From positions 62,001-126,000 of the forward strand of contig JAXGGA010001095.1 in NCBI GenBank assembly GCA_038373865.1: 64,000 bases of DNA, in the 5' to 3' direction. The translations under genes were made by a program, and so were the position numbers. Of this stretch, positions 24,561-37,260 are shown piece after piece. How positions within the stretch are numbered: position 1 is the stretch's first letter; every line of letters starts with the position of its first letter. Under the pieces are notes generated by a model. That model saw only the letters and a program-made list of their open reading frames with translations. It was not told the DNA's origin and ran no database searches. This DNA comes from Uloborus plumipes (taxonomy: Eukaryota > Arthropoda > Arachnida > Araneae > Uloboridae).

Positions 24561-26700
24561 GAGTCACTTATTTAATCTTAAACCTTGCGTATGTTTAAAA
24601 AATATATATGCGTTTTCTGAAACAGAATTGGGCGTAGTAAGGGCTTAGTACTAATTGGAGGAGAATACAGCATTCCTTACTTCATATATAATGCAGTTCT
24701 CTGATATTAAATAGCGCACTACTAGTACGCTATACATTAATAAGAGCTAAGCATTAATTAATTAAAGTAAAATACAGTTTATAATGCCTAACAATAGTAT
24801 TCATGATTTCTTGCTACTATCTCTGAGATCAAATAAAAGTCGTTGAAATATATAGAAATAGGTTTTTCACGGTAAAAATCAAAGTAAAACAATTAAAGAG
24901 CATGCTTCAAAGAAATTATTCATTTTGATCGGTAACGAATGGTTATTTCTAATAATTAAAAGCAAATTAGATACTTGACTGGGATTTTAGCTCAAGGTTC
25001 GCTATTATGAATGTTAATGACGTTCTGCTCTGCCCTCGATAACTAAGCGCTCTTCTGTAGCTTCGCTTTTTTTTCAATCGATTATCTAACAGTACAATTT
25101 TTATTACATTTGCAAGGCTGCATCAGAGTTTAATAATATTTAATGACTGAGAATATATCCTATTTTTCACATGGACCGAAATAACCAGTAATTTAAAATT
25201 GACGGAGTAATATTGCACAGATATACAGACATTCGACAAAGCAGGCAATCCGGCACATGCGATAACATCTAGGTACTTGTGAAAATGTAAATGTCTATTT
25301 ATTTTGCGAAAAACGAAATGAGGAAAGAATAATATGTACAATGAAATACTTATTCAAAAAGGTGTTTTGGCTCTTCTTATCAATGATTACTTAAATATAT
25401 TTAGCTTAACTGTACTTGTTACATTTTTAAATAATAAAGAAATTGAGAGAGAAAGATATCTTGTTATTACCGGCACTTATTTCAATTTAATATAATAACT
25501 ATTAAAGCCGTTCCACATTTCATTCCTTGCTTTCATATCATATTCCGAAAAGTGTTTCGCAAACTATTTTTACTTTAGAAAAAATTACAAAGCAACTGCT
25601 ATAAAAAAATACAAACTTGACCTTATTTAAAATTATTTAAATTAATGTGCGCCCTTATTTAAAAAAAATTAACTCAATTACACAAACTTTTAGCAGGTTA
25701 ACGTACTTTCGGGTTTGTTAATATTAGAGTTAGTAATCAATGGCTTATTTAGTTGAATTGAATATGAATATGAATATTCAACGCATAGGGGATCAATTTC
25801 AAATGAAGCTCTCTTTATGATAACCTATGGCGTAAATGCGCTTTTTAATAAGGATAACAGCTTAAGGCCTTTGAAGAAAAGTTCTATCAGGATAGTGAAA
25901 TATCTGATTATCCATAATTTACAGTATATACTAAAATAATAATCAAATATTATAAACAAAAATATTTAGTGAAACCTTCAGAAAATATTTGCATCTGCAG
26001 TAAATTTAAATAAAAGAGCTTCAAAATAATGTTTTTATTGAAAGAAAAACAATCTTAAAAATTTCAACAGCTCCCCTTAGTCTCTCTCCCTGTCATACAA
26101 AATATTTCACTTAGACACGAAGTAATTGTTGAGTTTCATAAAACTATTGAATTGTTTAAATCCAAGTATAAAGTTTTTTTGCTCGAATTTAAATACATCT
26201 TAAACGTAGGAAAAACAAGCACTTACAATAAATAAATAAATAAATAAACCTTTGATCTAAACAATTACAAATTATAATAATAGTACTGGATAATAATTTA
26301 AAAATTGCGTAAATAACACATAGAATTGATATGCGTTTGTCATTTTAAAAGCTATTTATAAAATTTTAACTTTTTATTTTGATGTTTTCTTTTATTAATT
26401 ATTATTGTTATTTTATTTATTTATTTATTTTTGTAAATATCATGCACTTATTTAAATATTTAAAAGAAAAAGTAACTTATATTAAAAAATATAATTCACT
26501 ATTAACCAATTGAATTAAGCAGTCCTGTTCATAAAAAAACTTTTACAGATAGCATAAAATACTTAAAACGCAAGTTCAAATATATTTCACGAAACAAGAA
26601 AGTTGTCTTTAAACTTTTAGGATTTTACCCTACAAAATACACTTACATAACTAACATTTATTAAAGTTTCAAACAAACTTATATCTATATTCATTTTGCA
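24560..26700. other. AT-rich spacer, no gene seen
   Basis: Strongly AT-rich. It holds a short (AATA)n tract at about 26229-26248 and a TGAATA-type repeat with inverted ends near 25752-25782. Nothing else is supported. Confidence 0.65.
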
Positions 26701-27210
26701 TTAGAGAAACGACCTTATCTGCGAATCAAACCGGCGCACACATTTCCAAAACAGCACTCGTTTTCGCATTTAAATCAAGCACCTTTCCACATTTTAAACC
26801 TACATCGAGTCAAGAAAACTCACCGCACTATTTGCATAACCACACATATCAAAATTAATATTCAAAAGAAGCAAATGCGTTTTCATTTTAATCACTGCCC
26901 GTGTGTATAATTCCCATCCAAGGCAGCAGAAAATATTCCCCCCAACGGAAGAACTCCCCCTTCTCGTGGAGGGGACTTGACTCCAAGAGGAGAGAGAGAG
27001 AGAGAGAAGAGAGAGGAGAGCCATTTCTTCGTTTCTTTCTCCAACGGGAGCCGACCACTCATTAACACAAAGGAGAGAGACACGGCCAACCTTTTCTTCT
27101 TTTTTACCTCCTTTCCTTTCAAAACTCCTTTTCATTTCTTCCCCGCCTGCATGCTGAGTCGGCTGCGAGTCCAACTCGCTCGCATTACATTGCGGAGAAG
27201 CACAAAAATA
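26700..27210. promoter_or_regulatory. Less AT-rich island with a GAGA tract
   Basis: An uninterrupted purine tract of 36 nt at 26985-27020 consists mostly of GA repeats, the recognition pattern of GAGA-factor/Trl-type proteins and often found at arthropod promoters and Polycomb elements. Flanking sequence to 27200 is GC-richer. Open frames on both strands here (up to 124 codons) are products of the simple repeat. A promoter is possible, but no transcript start or coding exon is visible. Confidence 0.3.
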
Positions 27211-28800
27211 TTGCCTAAAGGATATTTTTAATACATTTTCTTTTATCCACTATACATGAATGATAGTTATTATTAGATTTCATTCCAGGAAAATATTTGA
27301 TAGTTACCGAAACATAAATAAAATCGACTTATCGATCTTAATTATCGTCGCAGCGTAAATAGAGAATTTTTGTTTTCTAATTAAAAATTTAATTGATTAT
27401 TTGAATGTCGAGCAGTATTTTCTATGATTATTTTTTGCTAATATTTATCGAACATAATTAGCTTTTTGCGTAGAAGTATCATTTATTTTGAAATTTCTAT
27501 AGGATGAGTTTCGTAAAACGTACAAAGTTATTGAGAAAACATGTCTGTGAATCATTAGTTGGTTGATTGTACAAGCCATGTATGAAATGCAGAAAAAACG
27601 GTCCCCTTTTATTTGATTTAAAAAAAAAAACAGCACCGAGGCAGGGTATAATTTTTCACAGTAATTTAATGGAAACTTAATTCATTTTGAAAAAAAAAGA
27701 AGTGGTTTTAAAATGCATCTCGGAAATCTGATGTAAAGTTTTGGCTTTACGTCATACTGCTTTGTGTACTTAGAAATAAAGAATCTCAAAAACTTATTTC
27801 ACGCAGTACTTTACAGTATACTTAATATAACTTAAGTTTGGTGTAAAAGAATGTATCCATTATTTTATGCTTTTTTTTTTCCTTTTTTTAATAATAAATC
27901 AAAATACTTCAAAGTGATCGGAATTAAACATATGCGAGAAATTCAATTTAAGAAAAAAAAAAAAAAACTTCAGAGCTAGGGTAAAGTATTTTATATATTT
28001 ATGTAAACCGTTGGAAACCATTTAGATATATCATGGGCATTGCAATAGAAATTCTAGTTCAACCTCGTTAGAATACGATAGCTAAAGTAAAATAAAATTT
28101 ACTTGTGAATACTTACATTGCGTTGTAGATGGATTAAAACATTGGCATTTTCGAAAATCTCAGGAAAAATGTTAGTCCCTTTTTAAATCAATGGTACTTA
28201 GAGACTGTACAGGAAGAATTTGAGGTATAAGAAAACCTACGACATGGTTACATAATTTCGATTCATCAGTTTTTGCGGAATAACATTTTTGGTAATAACA
28301 TTTTAGCGATAGTAAAATATTTAATTAAATTAGGCAGTGCCCTATTTTTTTCACTGCTAGCAATTCTTTAAAAGAAATTCATTTTTATAATTTTTACATA
28401 ATAAACTCATCTTAAACAGAACCGGAAAATTAGTTCCCGTTTGAAAATTATCGTCTGTAAAAACACATTTAAAGATGATTTTCTTTGTAAAAAAAAAACT
28501 CGGGGGAAAAAAGTGAAATGTAGAAAAAAAAAGGAAAAGAAAAATCTTGTTCTCGAAAGAATTTGCCACCAATGGAACATTTTCACTGGCACTAAATATA
28601 CAAACACAAACCAAGACGTGAAATAAGGAGAGAGAAAAAAAAATAAAGTCGAATTCGTAATCACATTGGGGGATCGCTTTTTTTTCTCCATCGCGCTAAT
28701 TGCCAGTAAAAATTCAAAGTGAATTTCAATATTCCGTCTCGAAATGAATATTATCAAAAAAGCAAAACAATGCCAAGGAGGAAAAAAAAAAAAAACTTGG
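27210..28800. other. AT-rich spacer, no gene seen
   Basis: AT-rich with several A and T runs, including one of 13 A at about 27955-27967. Overlapping minus-strand frames at 28357-28757 encode Phe-rich low-complexity peptides and are not supported as genes. Confidence 0.65.
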
Positions 28801-29330
28801 CGCTACAAACTTGGCGAAGAAACCGATTTTTGGCAGCCAATTAGCTCCCGCAGCCGACTCAGCTGCCAAGGGGGAGCCTCATCATTCTAAAGGGGAAAAA
28901 GTGGGCTCGGGGGTGAGGCGTGGGAGGGGGTAAGGAGCGGAGCGCGTGCCATCAGTGATGTGTGTATGTGTGTGTGTGAGTGTGTGTATGTGTGTGTGCG
29001 TCCCTTGAAGAATCCGCCCCTTTTTAAGAGCTTCCCGCCAGTCAGAACTAGCTGTCCGCTCGATACCGGGAATACGTAATGAAGCTGTTCATAATTAATG
29101 CGTAATGGTGAAAGAAGACTAAGAGCATTGTCAGTTAATTCGACGTCACAGCGTGCTTAGTGGGGAAGGTGTAAACCAAGCTGAAATTAGCAACCCTCTT
29201 CAAGCTTGGTGATTGGGGGAGGGTGGGACTTTTTCACCCCTCACCCATTTGCTTCTTTTTTTTTCATCTCCTTTTTTAATTCCCTGCCCTTAACTTGTCG
29301 TTAAGAAGGGGCAAAAAAAATCGTTCGCAG
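28800..29330. other. Less AT-rich island with an 8-bp inverted repeat and a TG-rich microsatellite
   Basis: TTGGCAGC at 28830-28837 and GCTGCCAA at 28862-28869 form a perfect inverted repeat with a 24-nt loop. A TG-rich simple repeat with TA and GA interruptions spans about 28959-28999. The segment at about 29030-29110 is non-repetitive and contains TTCATAATTAATGCGTAATG, rich in TAAT cores. It looks like conserved non-coding DNA. Confidence 0.35.
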
Positions 29331-32300
29331 AAAAAAAATCGAAACAATTTATACTCATGTACATAACGGCAGAATAACTTCGAGTGCTTTTATATACTGT
29401 GCTTTAAAAAAGATGAGGGAAAAAAATGTTTTTTTTCGCTTCGTTAAAGTGAAATTAATTTGTCCGCCATTTGAAAAATATAGGCTACAATTCTGCACGC
29501 AAGTCGGTGAAGTGTTCTCGTAGGAGCAAAAAAATAGTAAAGCCATTTAAAAGGAGAAAAATAAAATTGTAAAAGTTCAATAAATCTCTCCAATCGAGCA
29601 TTTGTTAAACTCGTTCATTTTTGAATGGTCGATTACCGAAGCATATATTTATTGGTTTTGATTTCTTTAACTGCTGAAGTCGTCAAAAATATCTTGGCTT
29701 CGACTTAAGTGGGATTTAAGGAGGAGATGAGAAGGTTTTTAAAATATTCTCTTTCCCAGCGATAGAAAGGGACTAAATTATTAGGAATTTGCTGCAATTA
29801 TAGAGTAAAAAATGCAATATAGTTTTAGTATATAAAATTGTCATCATTCAGTTTTATTTTCGAGAAGTGAATATTGACGAAATTTAATTTCAGCTTCTTA
29901 TTTTTATCCAAAGTTACTGCACACAATTAGCTAATAAATAACGACCAAAAAAAAAAAAAAAAAAACGGAAAGCTAAAACAAAAACAAGAAAAAAATATAT
30001 ATAGCGAAAAAATGGTAACTAAGAAAAAATAGCGAGCGAAAACAACTGATGGGGGATAAGCACAAAAATAATTCAAGCAGATACATAAAATTTCTGGTGT
30101 ACGTTGCAATGCTTACTTCTGAATTAAAAAAAAGAAAAAAAAAACTAATTCATTATGTTAAGAAATTTTATGTAAGAAATTTTATGTTAAGTTCATTAAA
30201 AGGCAAAATTTTTGTTTCAAATAAATAATAATGTAAAGAAAATAAATATAATGTGAAATACATTATTGCGAGCTTTTGTGTTGTCATTCAATGAAAAAAT
30301 TTTACTTCCATAATTTAAAACCCAAAAAGTTTTGCATATTTTAAGAAACATTTTGCAACTAATATCGAAACCTTTGTTTCATCATACGATAAAAAAAATT
30401 CATTTCTAATAAAAAAAACAGATATTTAACACTATGTAATGTTTCACACAATAGCAATATAACACGAATGGTCACAAACAATAAAAGCATGTCACCAGGA
30501 GTAAACGTTTATTTCTCTCTACAGAACTAAAATTAAATTTACGAAAATAAAGTCAATAAAAAACTTATCATTCATAAAGAGTATAACAAACTCGAAAATG
30601 TGATGAAAAGATACATTTACCGGCTTCTTAAAAGGTGTTTTTTCTCTCGTAACGACTTCCAATTTTACACGTATTATTTAGGGTGCATTCTCCTATTTTT
30701 AATAGCATATCAAAAAGAAATTAATTTATTGATCAGTCAGTTTGAGAAAACTAAAAAAGTAGAGGAACTAGGATTAGGGCAGGATATTTATTTAGAAATG
30801 CAAATTGGGATGGAGTGGGGGCACCGATTTTTTTTTCTAACGTATAAAAAGTACTTTAAAATACGCATCTTAAGAAAAAATGCATAATCACTTTTTCTTT
30901 ACATCAAAAATGAACCATCGTAAAATAAAATTATTTAACTTATTTTATTTATTTTAGCTTTATCATTTCAAAGTGATCAATTTCGTTATATTTTAGAACA
31001 TTTAATTTTATGCAAGATACATTAAAGCACTTTATACGAAAAATTCCAACAGAAAGCCAACATAATTCTGAAAAATACATATTATGAATTACAAATCGTT
31101 ATAGTGAAAACAAATTTTTATGCAATATGAGTTTAAAAAAAATAAATGAAATCAATTCTATGGTTGCTCACAGATGAAAAAACTGGTGTTGTAAAATACA
31201 TCCAAAAGAGATAGAAATTAACTCCCAAAGTATTTTTTTTCATTACTTTTAAATAGTTTGTCTTAAAGATAAATTTGGAAGGTTCAGAAACTAAGTTAAC
31301 CGTACATCTCAGATCTTATTTCAAGAAACTAAGCACCTCATTTCTTTGAAATAGGAATCTTTGAAATAAACGTTTGTTGACACAATAGAAAACAGATGAC
31401 AGGGTGTTGATAGATGTTGGTATCCTGCAGCGTTGGGCTAATCTCAGAGCTCAGTTAACTGTATCACTAAAAATTACTACTGTCACACTATTTTTTAAAA
31501 ATAAATGTAAAACAGAAAAAAAAGAGAATTTTAAATCTATTTTTTAAAAAAAAACAATTTCGTTGCAATATTTATCGTAACTAGAATTTCAAAATAGTGC
31601 TGCAATAAATTTATAAACATTTGAATACCGGAACATCAATCGAACTGAAAGCATGAAAAAAGTAATATAGAGAGTTTAATCTTTAATTTAACCTAATTTT
31701 TAATCAAAGAATTTAAAATATTGAAAATGATATGAAAACGATAAATTAAAAAAAAATTTTGCTAACTCATATTAAGAATACTTTTTTACATTTATACTTC
31801 GTTTTAGTTTCCTTTTAGTTTTACGATTATATTTATTGTGATTAATGATTTTAAAAAAATCAGTCATTTAATTTCTTGCAAAACTGTCAAAATCATCATA
31901 TAATTTTAATCGTCATAAATACGTCTATATAATGAAGTTGTAGTTTCACTCTTAGGATTGATAAAACGTATGATTTAAAAATTGTGAACATTTGCTATCA
32001 AAAGCAACTTTTTTTTCTAAAGAAAACTAACTTTATGGGGGAAAAGTTGTAATATATATGTATTAATTATTGACCTGAATTTATGAAGAAAATATATGAT
32101 ATAAATAGCGTATAATACTGCTACAACAAAAATATTTAAAATAAAATAAAGTGGTATTTCTGAAATACTTTTATTAGAATAAGACACTAAGTTTTACTTG
32201 GTGCCTTAAATGTTATATATATATTTTAAGGGAAAAAAGGAAAAAAATCCTTTAAAAATTTTTTGAAAGCAAAACGTAGTCTTGGTTTATAAACATTTTA

Positions 32301-33150
32301 CCCGAAAAGCTGCACAACATAGCTATGTAGAAATCGTTTTAATCAAAAACAAAGTAGAAAAGTTACTTTTTTTTTATTATGTATCATTTTAAAATCTTAC
32401 GTTAAGAAACAGTTTCGAAAATAATAAAGAAATCAAACAGCAATAATAAAGCAATCATACAATATTTATTTTTTTTATTGTATATGTATATATATATTAG
32501 AAAACGGGATAGTTCCGAGAGTCAATAAATAAAAAGTATTTTAAGTAAAAAATGTTATTGATACTATTTATTTGTTACTACTAACTAAAAACTTTTTGCG
32601 CCTAAATAGGAAATTAAAAATGCACCTGTGGATTCAAGAGCAAGAAAAAAAGAAACACATCCATTATGAATACGAAAGGCAATTTTTACATTTTTTTAAT
32701 GCATAAACATTTAAGCATTTAATGAGAAAATGATCCTTTTATGTTTTCGCACTTAAGATTTAACTCTCTATATAAGAAACCCATTTAAATTTAAAAAAAA
32801 AAAAAGTGTGAAGAGACGAAAAAAACGCAAATATAGAAATAACTCTTGCGAAATCATTTATATATAATGAAAGAAAAAAATATAATTTCAACCGCAGTGG
32901 CGGAAAAAAAAGAACGGGGGAAACACATGGAAAAAGCACGCGACAACTGAGAAGAGGAAAAAAAAATCATAACCCACTGTTTTTACATATTTGTACAACT
33001 AACTAGGTGGGGGAAAGCGACGACAATTTAAGAGTTAAAATTTATTTGAAATCTAGTGAAAAAACAAACTGAGACACAGAACCATTTGATGAGCTTGTTG
33101 GAAAGTAGTTTTTTCTCCATACTCTCATAACCGAGGCATTTTTATGTGCC
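29330..33150. other. Long AT-rich spacer, no gene seen
   Basis: Nearly 4 kb of very AT-rich DNA. A 19-nt A run lies at about 29947-29965, and a 14-bp unit (TAAGAAATTTTATG) is repeated twice in tandem near 30160-30187. A plus-strand frame of 95 codons (30600-30887) has an ATG but no recognisable domain and is AT-driven. Confidence 0.65.
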
Positions 33151-33169
33151 TTATCTTTTCATTCTTTTT

Positions 33170-33539
33170 CAGTAACGGATGTTTTTTATTTCTCTTTTTT
33201 TTAAGGAGGGGGGGGGGTCTCATTTTTTGGGACCCAGAGGTAGAAGGAGACATGTTTTGTTGCTGAAAAAAAGTCGGAAAAAAATAATAAAAAAAGCAAA
33301 AATACCCGGGCCTTTTCTCAGAAAAGTAACGTGCGCTCCTCAAAATATATATATAGAACGAGACTTCTTCATTTCGCTCCTACAAAGGCAATGACCTGGA
33401 ATACATGGGTCGGCCTGCTCACTGGGTTTCGCTTTCCACGGCTCCCCTTCTCGCGCTCACTTGTTTACAACTAATGTACAATCTGTACAGCTGCACACTG
33501 CGCAGCTGTCAAGGGCGCAGCTGTGGCTATTGGCTGTTT

Positions 33540-33540
<1 letters not shown>
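33170..33540. promoter_or_regulatory. Less AT-rich block with three evenly spaced CAGCTG E-boxes
   Basis: CAGCTG occurs at 33488-33493, 33503-33508 and 33518-33523, so successive sites start exactly 15 bp apart. Each of the last two is preceded by GCG. ATTGG, a reverse CCAAT box, follows at about 33529-33533, and a forkhead-type TGTTTAC lies at 33462-33468. CAGCTG is bound by class II bHLH heterodimers such as achaete-scute/daughterless. A run of ten G is at 33208-33217. An enhancer or distal promoter is a fair inference; no gene is visible. Confidence 0.45.
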
Positions 33541-34531
<991 letters not shown>

Positions 34532-34629
34532 CATCAACTTACTCTTTTCATGTGATTTAATGTATCGATGTATAGATATCAGGCTCCAACAGCTGTTAAT
34601 TTTTAACGCCATGTATTTTGCAAAACAAA

Positions 34630-34920
34630 CCTTAAAGTAAATTATTCCCGTGCCCCTAGGAAAAGAATGGGGTTGAAATGGAAGTACACTGCTCTCACAG
34701 ATGTTCCGGAACAAGACCGCACTTTCTTTCTTGCAGGGAGAGGGGGAAGAGCGGCTCTTCGACATTTATTGTGCTATTTAAGTGATAAAAATGAAATGGG
34801 GTTTGGATAAAGCGATTTGTTTTTCGCAGCTACCAGACTGAGGGAGCTTTCAGAATCCCGTCTTCGCTTCTTACAATTACAAATTGCGTGCGGAACACGA
34901 GCTTTGAGGCTTCAAATAAT
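34630..34920. other. Short less AT-rich island
   Basis: Composition rises between the AT microsatellite and the next AT-rich stretch. No motif cluster or frame that I can name; possibly conserved non-coding DNA. Confidence 0.25.
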
Positions 34921-35694
34921 GCTTATTTTTTTAAGCAGAAAAAAACTCATTTTTTTAAATACCACATTTTATTTATTTTGATTGCTTCATTCCACTCCTT
35001 TTCGTTCGCAAGAAAAAAAAAATAAAAATTTTAAAATGCATTGACGAGTTACCATAAAAATTGTAATACATTACAAATGTGAAAAAAAAGGTAATAAGTA
35101 GTATTCTAAAGTATATTATTTATTTATTTTTTTAATCAACATATGGATAATGATTTAGAAAAATACAATAACATCACTGTTTTTGATAGAAAGAAAGTTA
35201 ATGGTTAAGCATAAAAGTAACTTTCATAGTTCTATGCGAAATTTTTCTACAGGTACTGTACACTACAGTATTATACATTTATATACTTAAAGTAAAATAT
35301 ACTTAAATAAAATAACGTTAGAAAAGAGGCCAGGCAAATTTTATAAAAAAGGAAAGTATTTTAAAAAATAACTTTTGTGATGAAATAAATAGAGAGAAAA
35401 TAATTTCAAAATTCAAAGAGCTATACAAAATTTACTGATTCTACATGAACGATAAAACTTACTACATGGACATTTCTGTTCAGTATATGGTGTTGCCAAT
35501 CCTAAAAATTATGCATAATACATGCAGTTTGACGATGAAGAAAAAAAAGTTCTTAATGCTGCTTTATGTAGAGTTTGATACAGTTTTAGAAATAAAGCAA
35601 AACTTAATTCTTCAGTCATGAATAAAATTGACAATTGTTTACTTTCCGTGTAATATACATCATACTTTTTCTGTACAATTATAATTAAGAGCTC

Positions 35695-35732
<38 letters not shown>

Positions 35733-36680
35733 ACGTGAATTAGAGAAACCAGCCACTTTCATGTCTAAATGTGTAAAATTATAATTGTTCTTTCATTTGA
35801 TCATTCAAGAAATATTTGCTAGTTATCTTGATTAGCAATTTAATTTTAAAGAAAAAAACTATTTTCAATTGTGTACCTATTTCTTTCTGTTTTGAAAATT
35901 GTTACTTAAAGTTTTTTTACCGTCAAACAAAAACACTATGAATAATAAAATATTAAAGACTGTTGGAATAACCTATTCATTTTGAGTAACAATTTTTTTA
36001 ATCATAAAAAAAGTTTACATGCTTAATGCGATGTATTATATAATTTTTGATTCAACTTAATTACTTACCTCTTAATCTCATAACCATATCATAAGAATAC
36101 TTTAAATACTTACTTTTCGAAGGCTTTTAAAGGGGTAAATTTTGATTGAATGCAACTAACAGTATTTTGCAGCATAAGTATAGTATTATATTTTATTTTC
36201 AACTTTTTACTTTTATTTAATGCATGTAAAAAAGAGTACTAAAGTCTGACAATCCATATTACCAATAATTCAAAGAAGCTGAAACTCTATTTCGATTTTA
36301 TCTATGATTCAAGAACAGTAAATTTAAACGACATAGAAATTTGCTGATAAGTTAGGTAGCTCAAATTGTAATGTATTTTTTTAGTAAAATATTTCTTGGT
36401 ATTTTACCTAATTTTTTTATATTACATAATGTGTTTTAGTTTTGATTCTTTCTTAAAGTTCAAAATGTGTCCTCAAAACATAAACACCACAAAAGCGTGT
36501 AAACGTGTTATTCACAAAGCAAATAAAAACTAATTAATGTATTTTATCAAGTATTTTGAATCTTTTAAAACAAATATATTCGAAAATGCACAATTTTAAC
36601 AAATTTAATAATTAAAAGCGATTCTCTCCATTTAGTCTTGAGCTAATTTAATGAATAAATAACCAATTTGGTTAGCTTAT
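34920..36680. other. AT-rich spacer, no gene seen
   Basis: Apart from the short AT microsatellite near 35700 I see no feature. Confidence 0.65.
35697..35728. repeat. (AT)n microsatellite, about 15 units
   Basis: A short uninterrupted AT array within AT-rich spacer. Confidence 0.9.
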
Positions 36681-36689
36681 GTTAGAAGT

Positions 36690-37260
36690 TAAAGGTAAGG
36701 AGAGGGGGGGATATAATATTATAACGCTGAATCAACGTCGCGAAATAAACTGAAATCATCGAAAGTCCCGCCCCCAAAGACAAAATTAGACGAACAATAT
36801 TAACCAAAAAGTAATGACTTATAACAACTCCGGCCAGAGTTGAAGCGTATGCATTTATCAAGTTCATCCAAGAAATGATAGCCCGTTATAAACCCATTCT
36901 TTCACACTTGTGCAAAAATAAAAAATCTCGAAACTTAACACATCTATTGCCGGAAGTGTAAACATCCCTTGTTTAACGCAAATCTTCTATCCCAAATTCC
37001 GAAATTCACAGGTCGTTGGAGGATTTGTACAAACGCCGAAAGCAAGTCGGAATCAATTCCTGATAGCACAGAGATTATTTTAAGAGGGATTCTTTACAAG
37101 ATCACATCAAAGTTTAAAGCTAAGGGAATGAAAATTTAAAGCACGATTTTGGATGAGGGGGGGGGGAGGCAAAGCAATTCAATCTACGGGAGTTGAAGGG
37201 AAAAAAGGGGGGAAAGGTTCGGCAAAGAAGGATTTCACAAGGAGGATCATTTCTGATCAT
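36690..37260. other. Less AT-rich island
   Basis: A GC-richer block between AT-rich flanks, with a run of ten G at 37157-37166. A 61-codon minus-strand frame shows no domain. Possibly regulatory. Confidence 0.25.

Noticed and set aside
26800..27231. Three overlapping frames of 76-124 codons
   Set aside because: They arise from the GA repeat, which is open on both strands.
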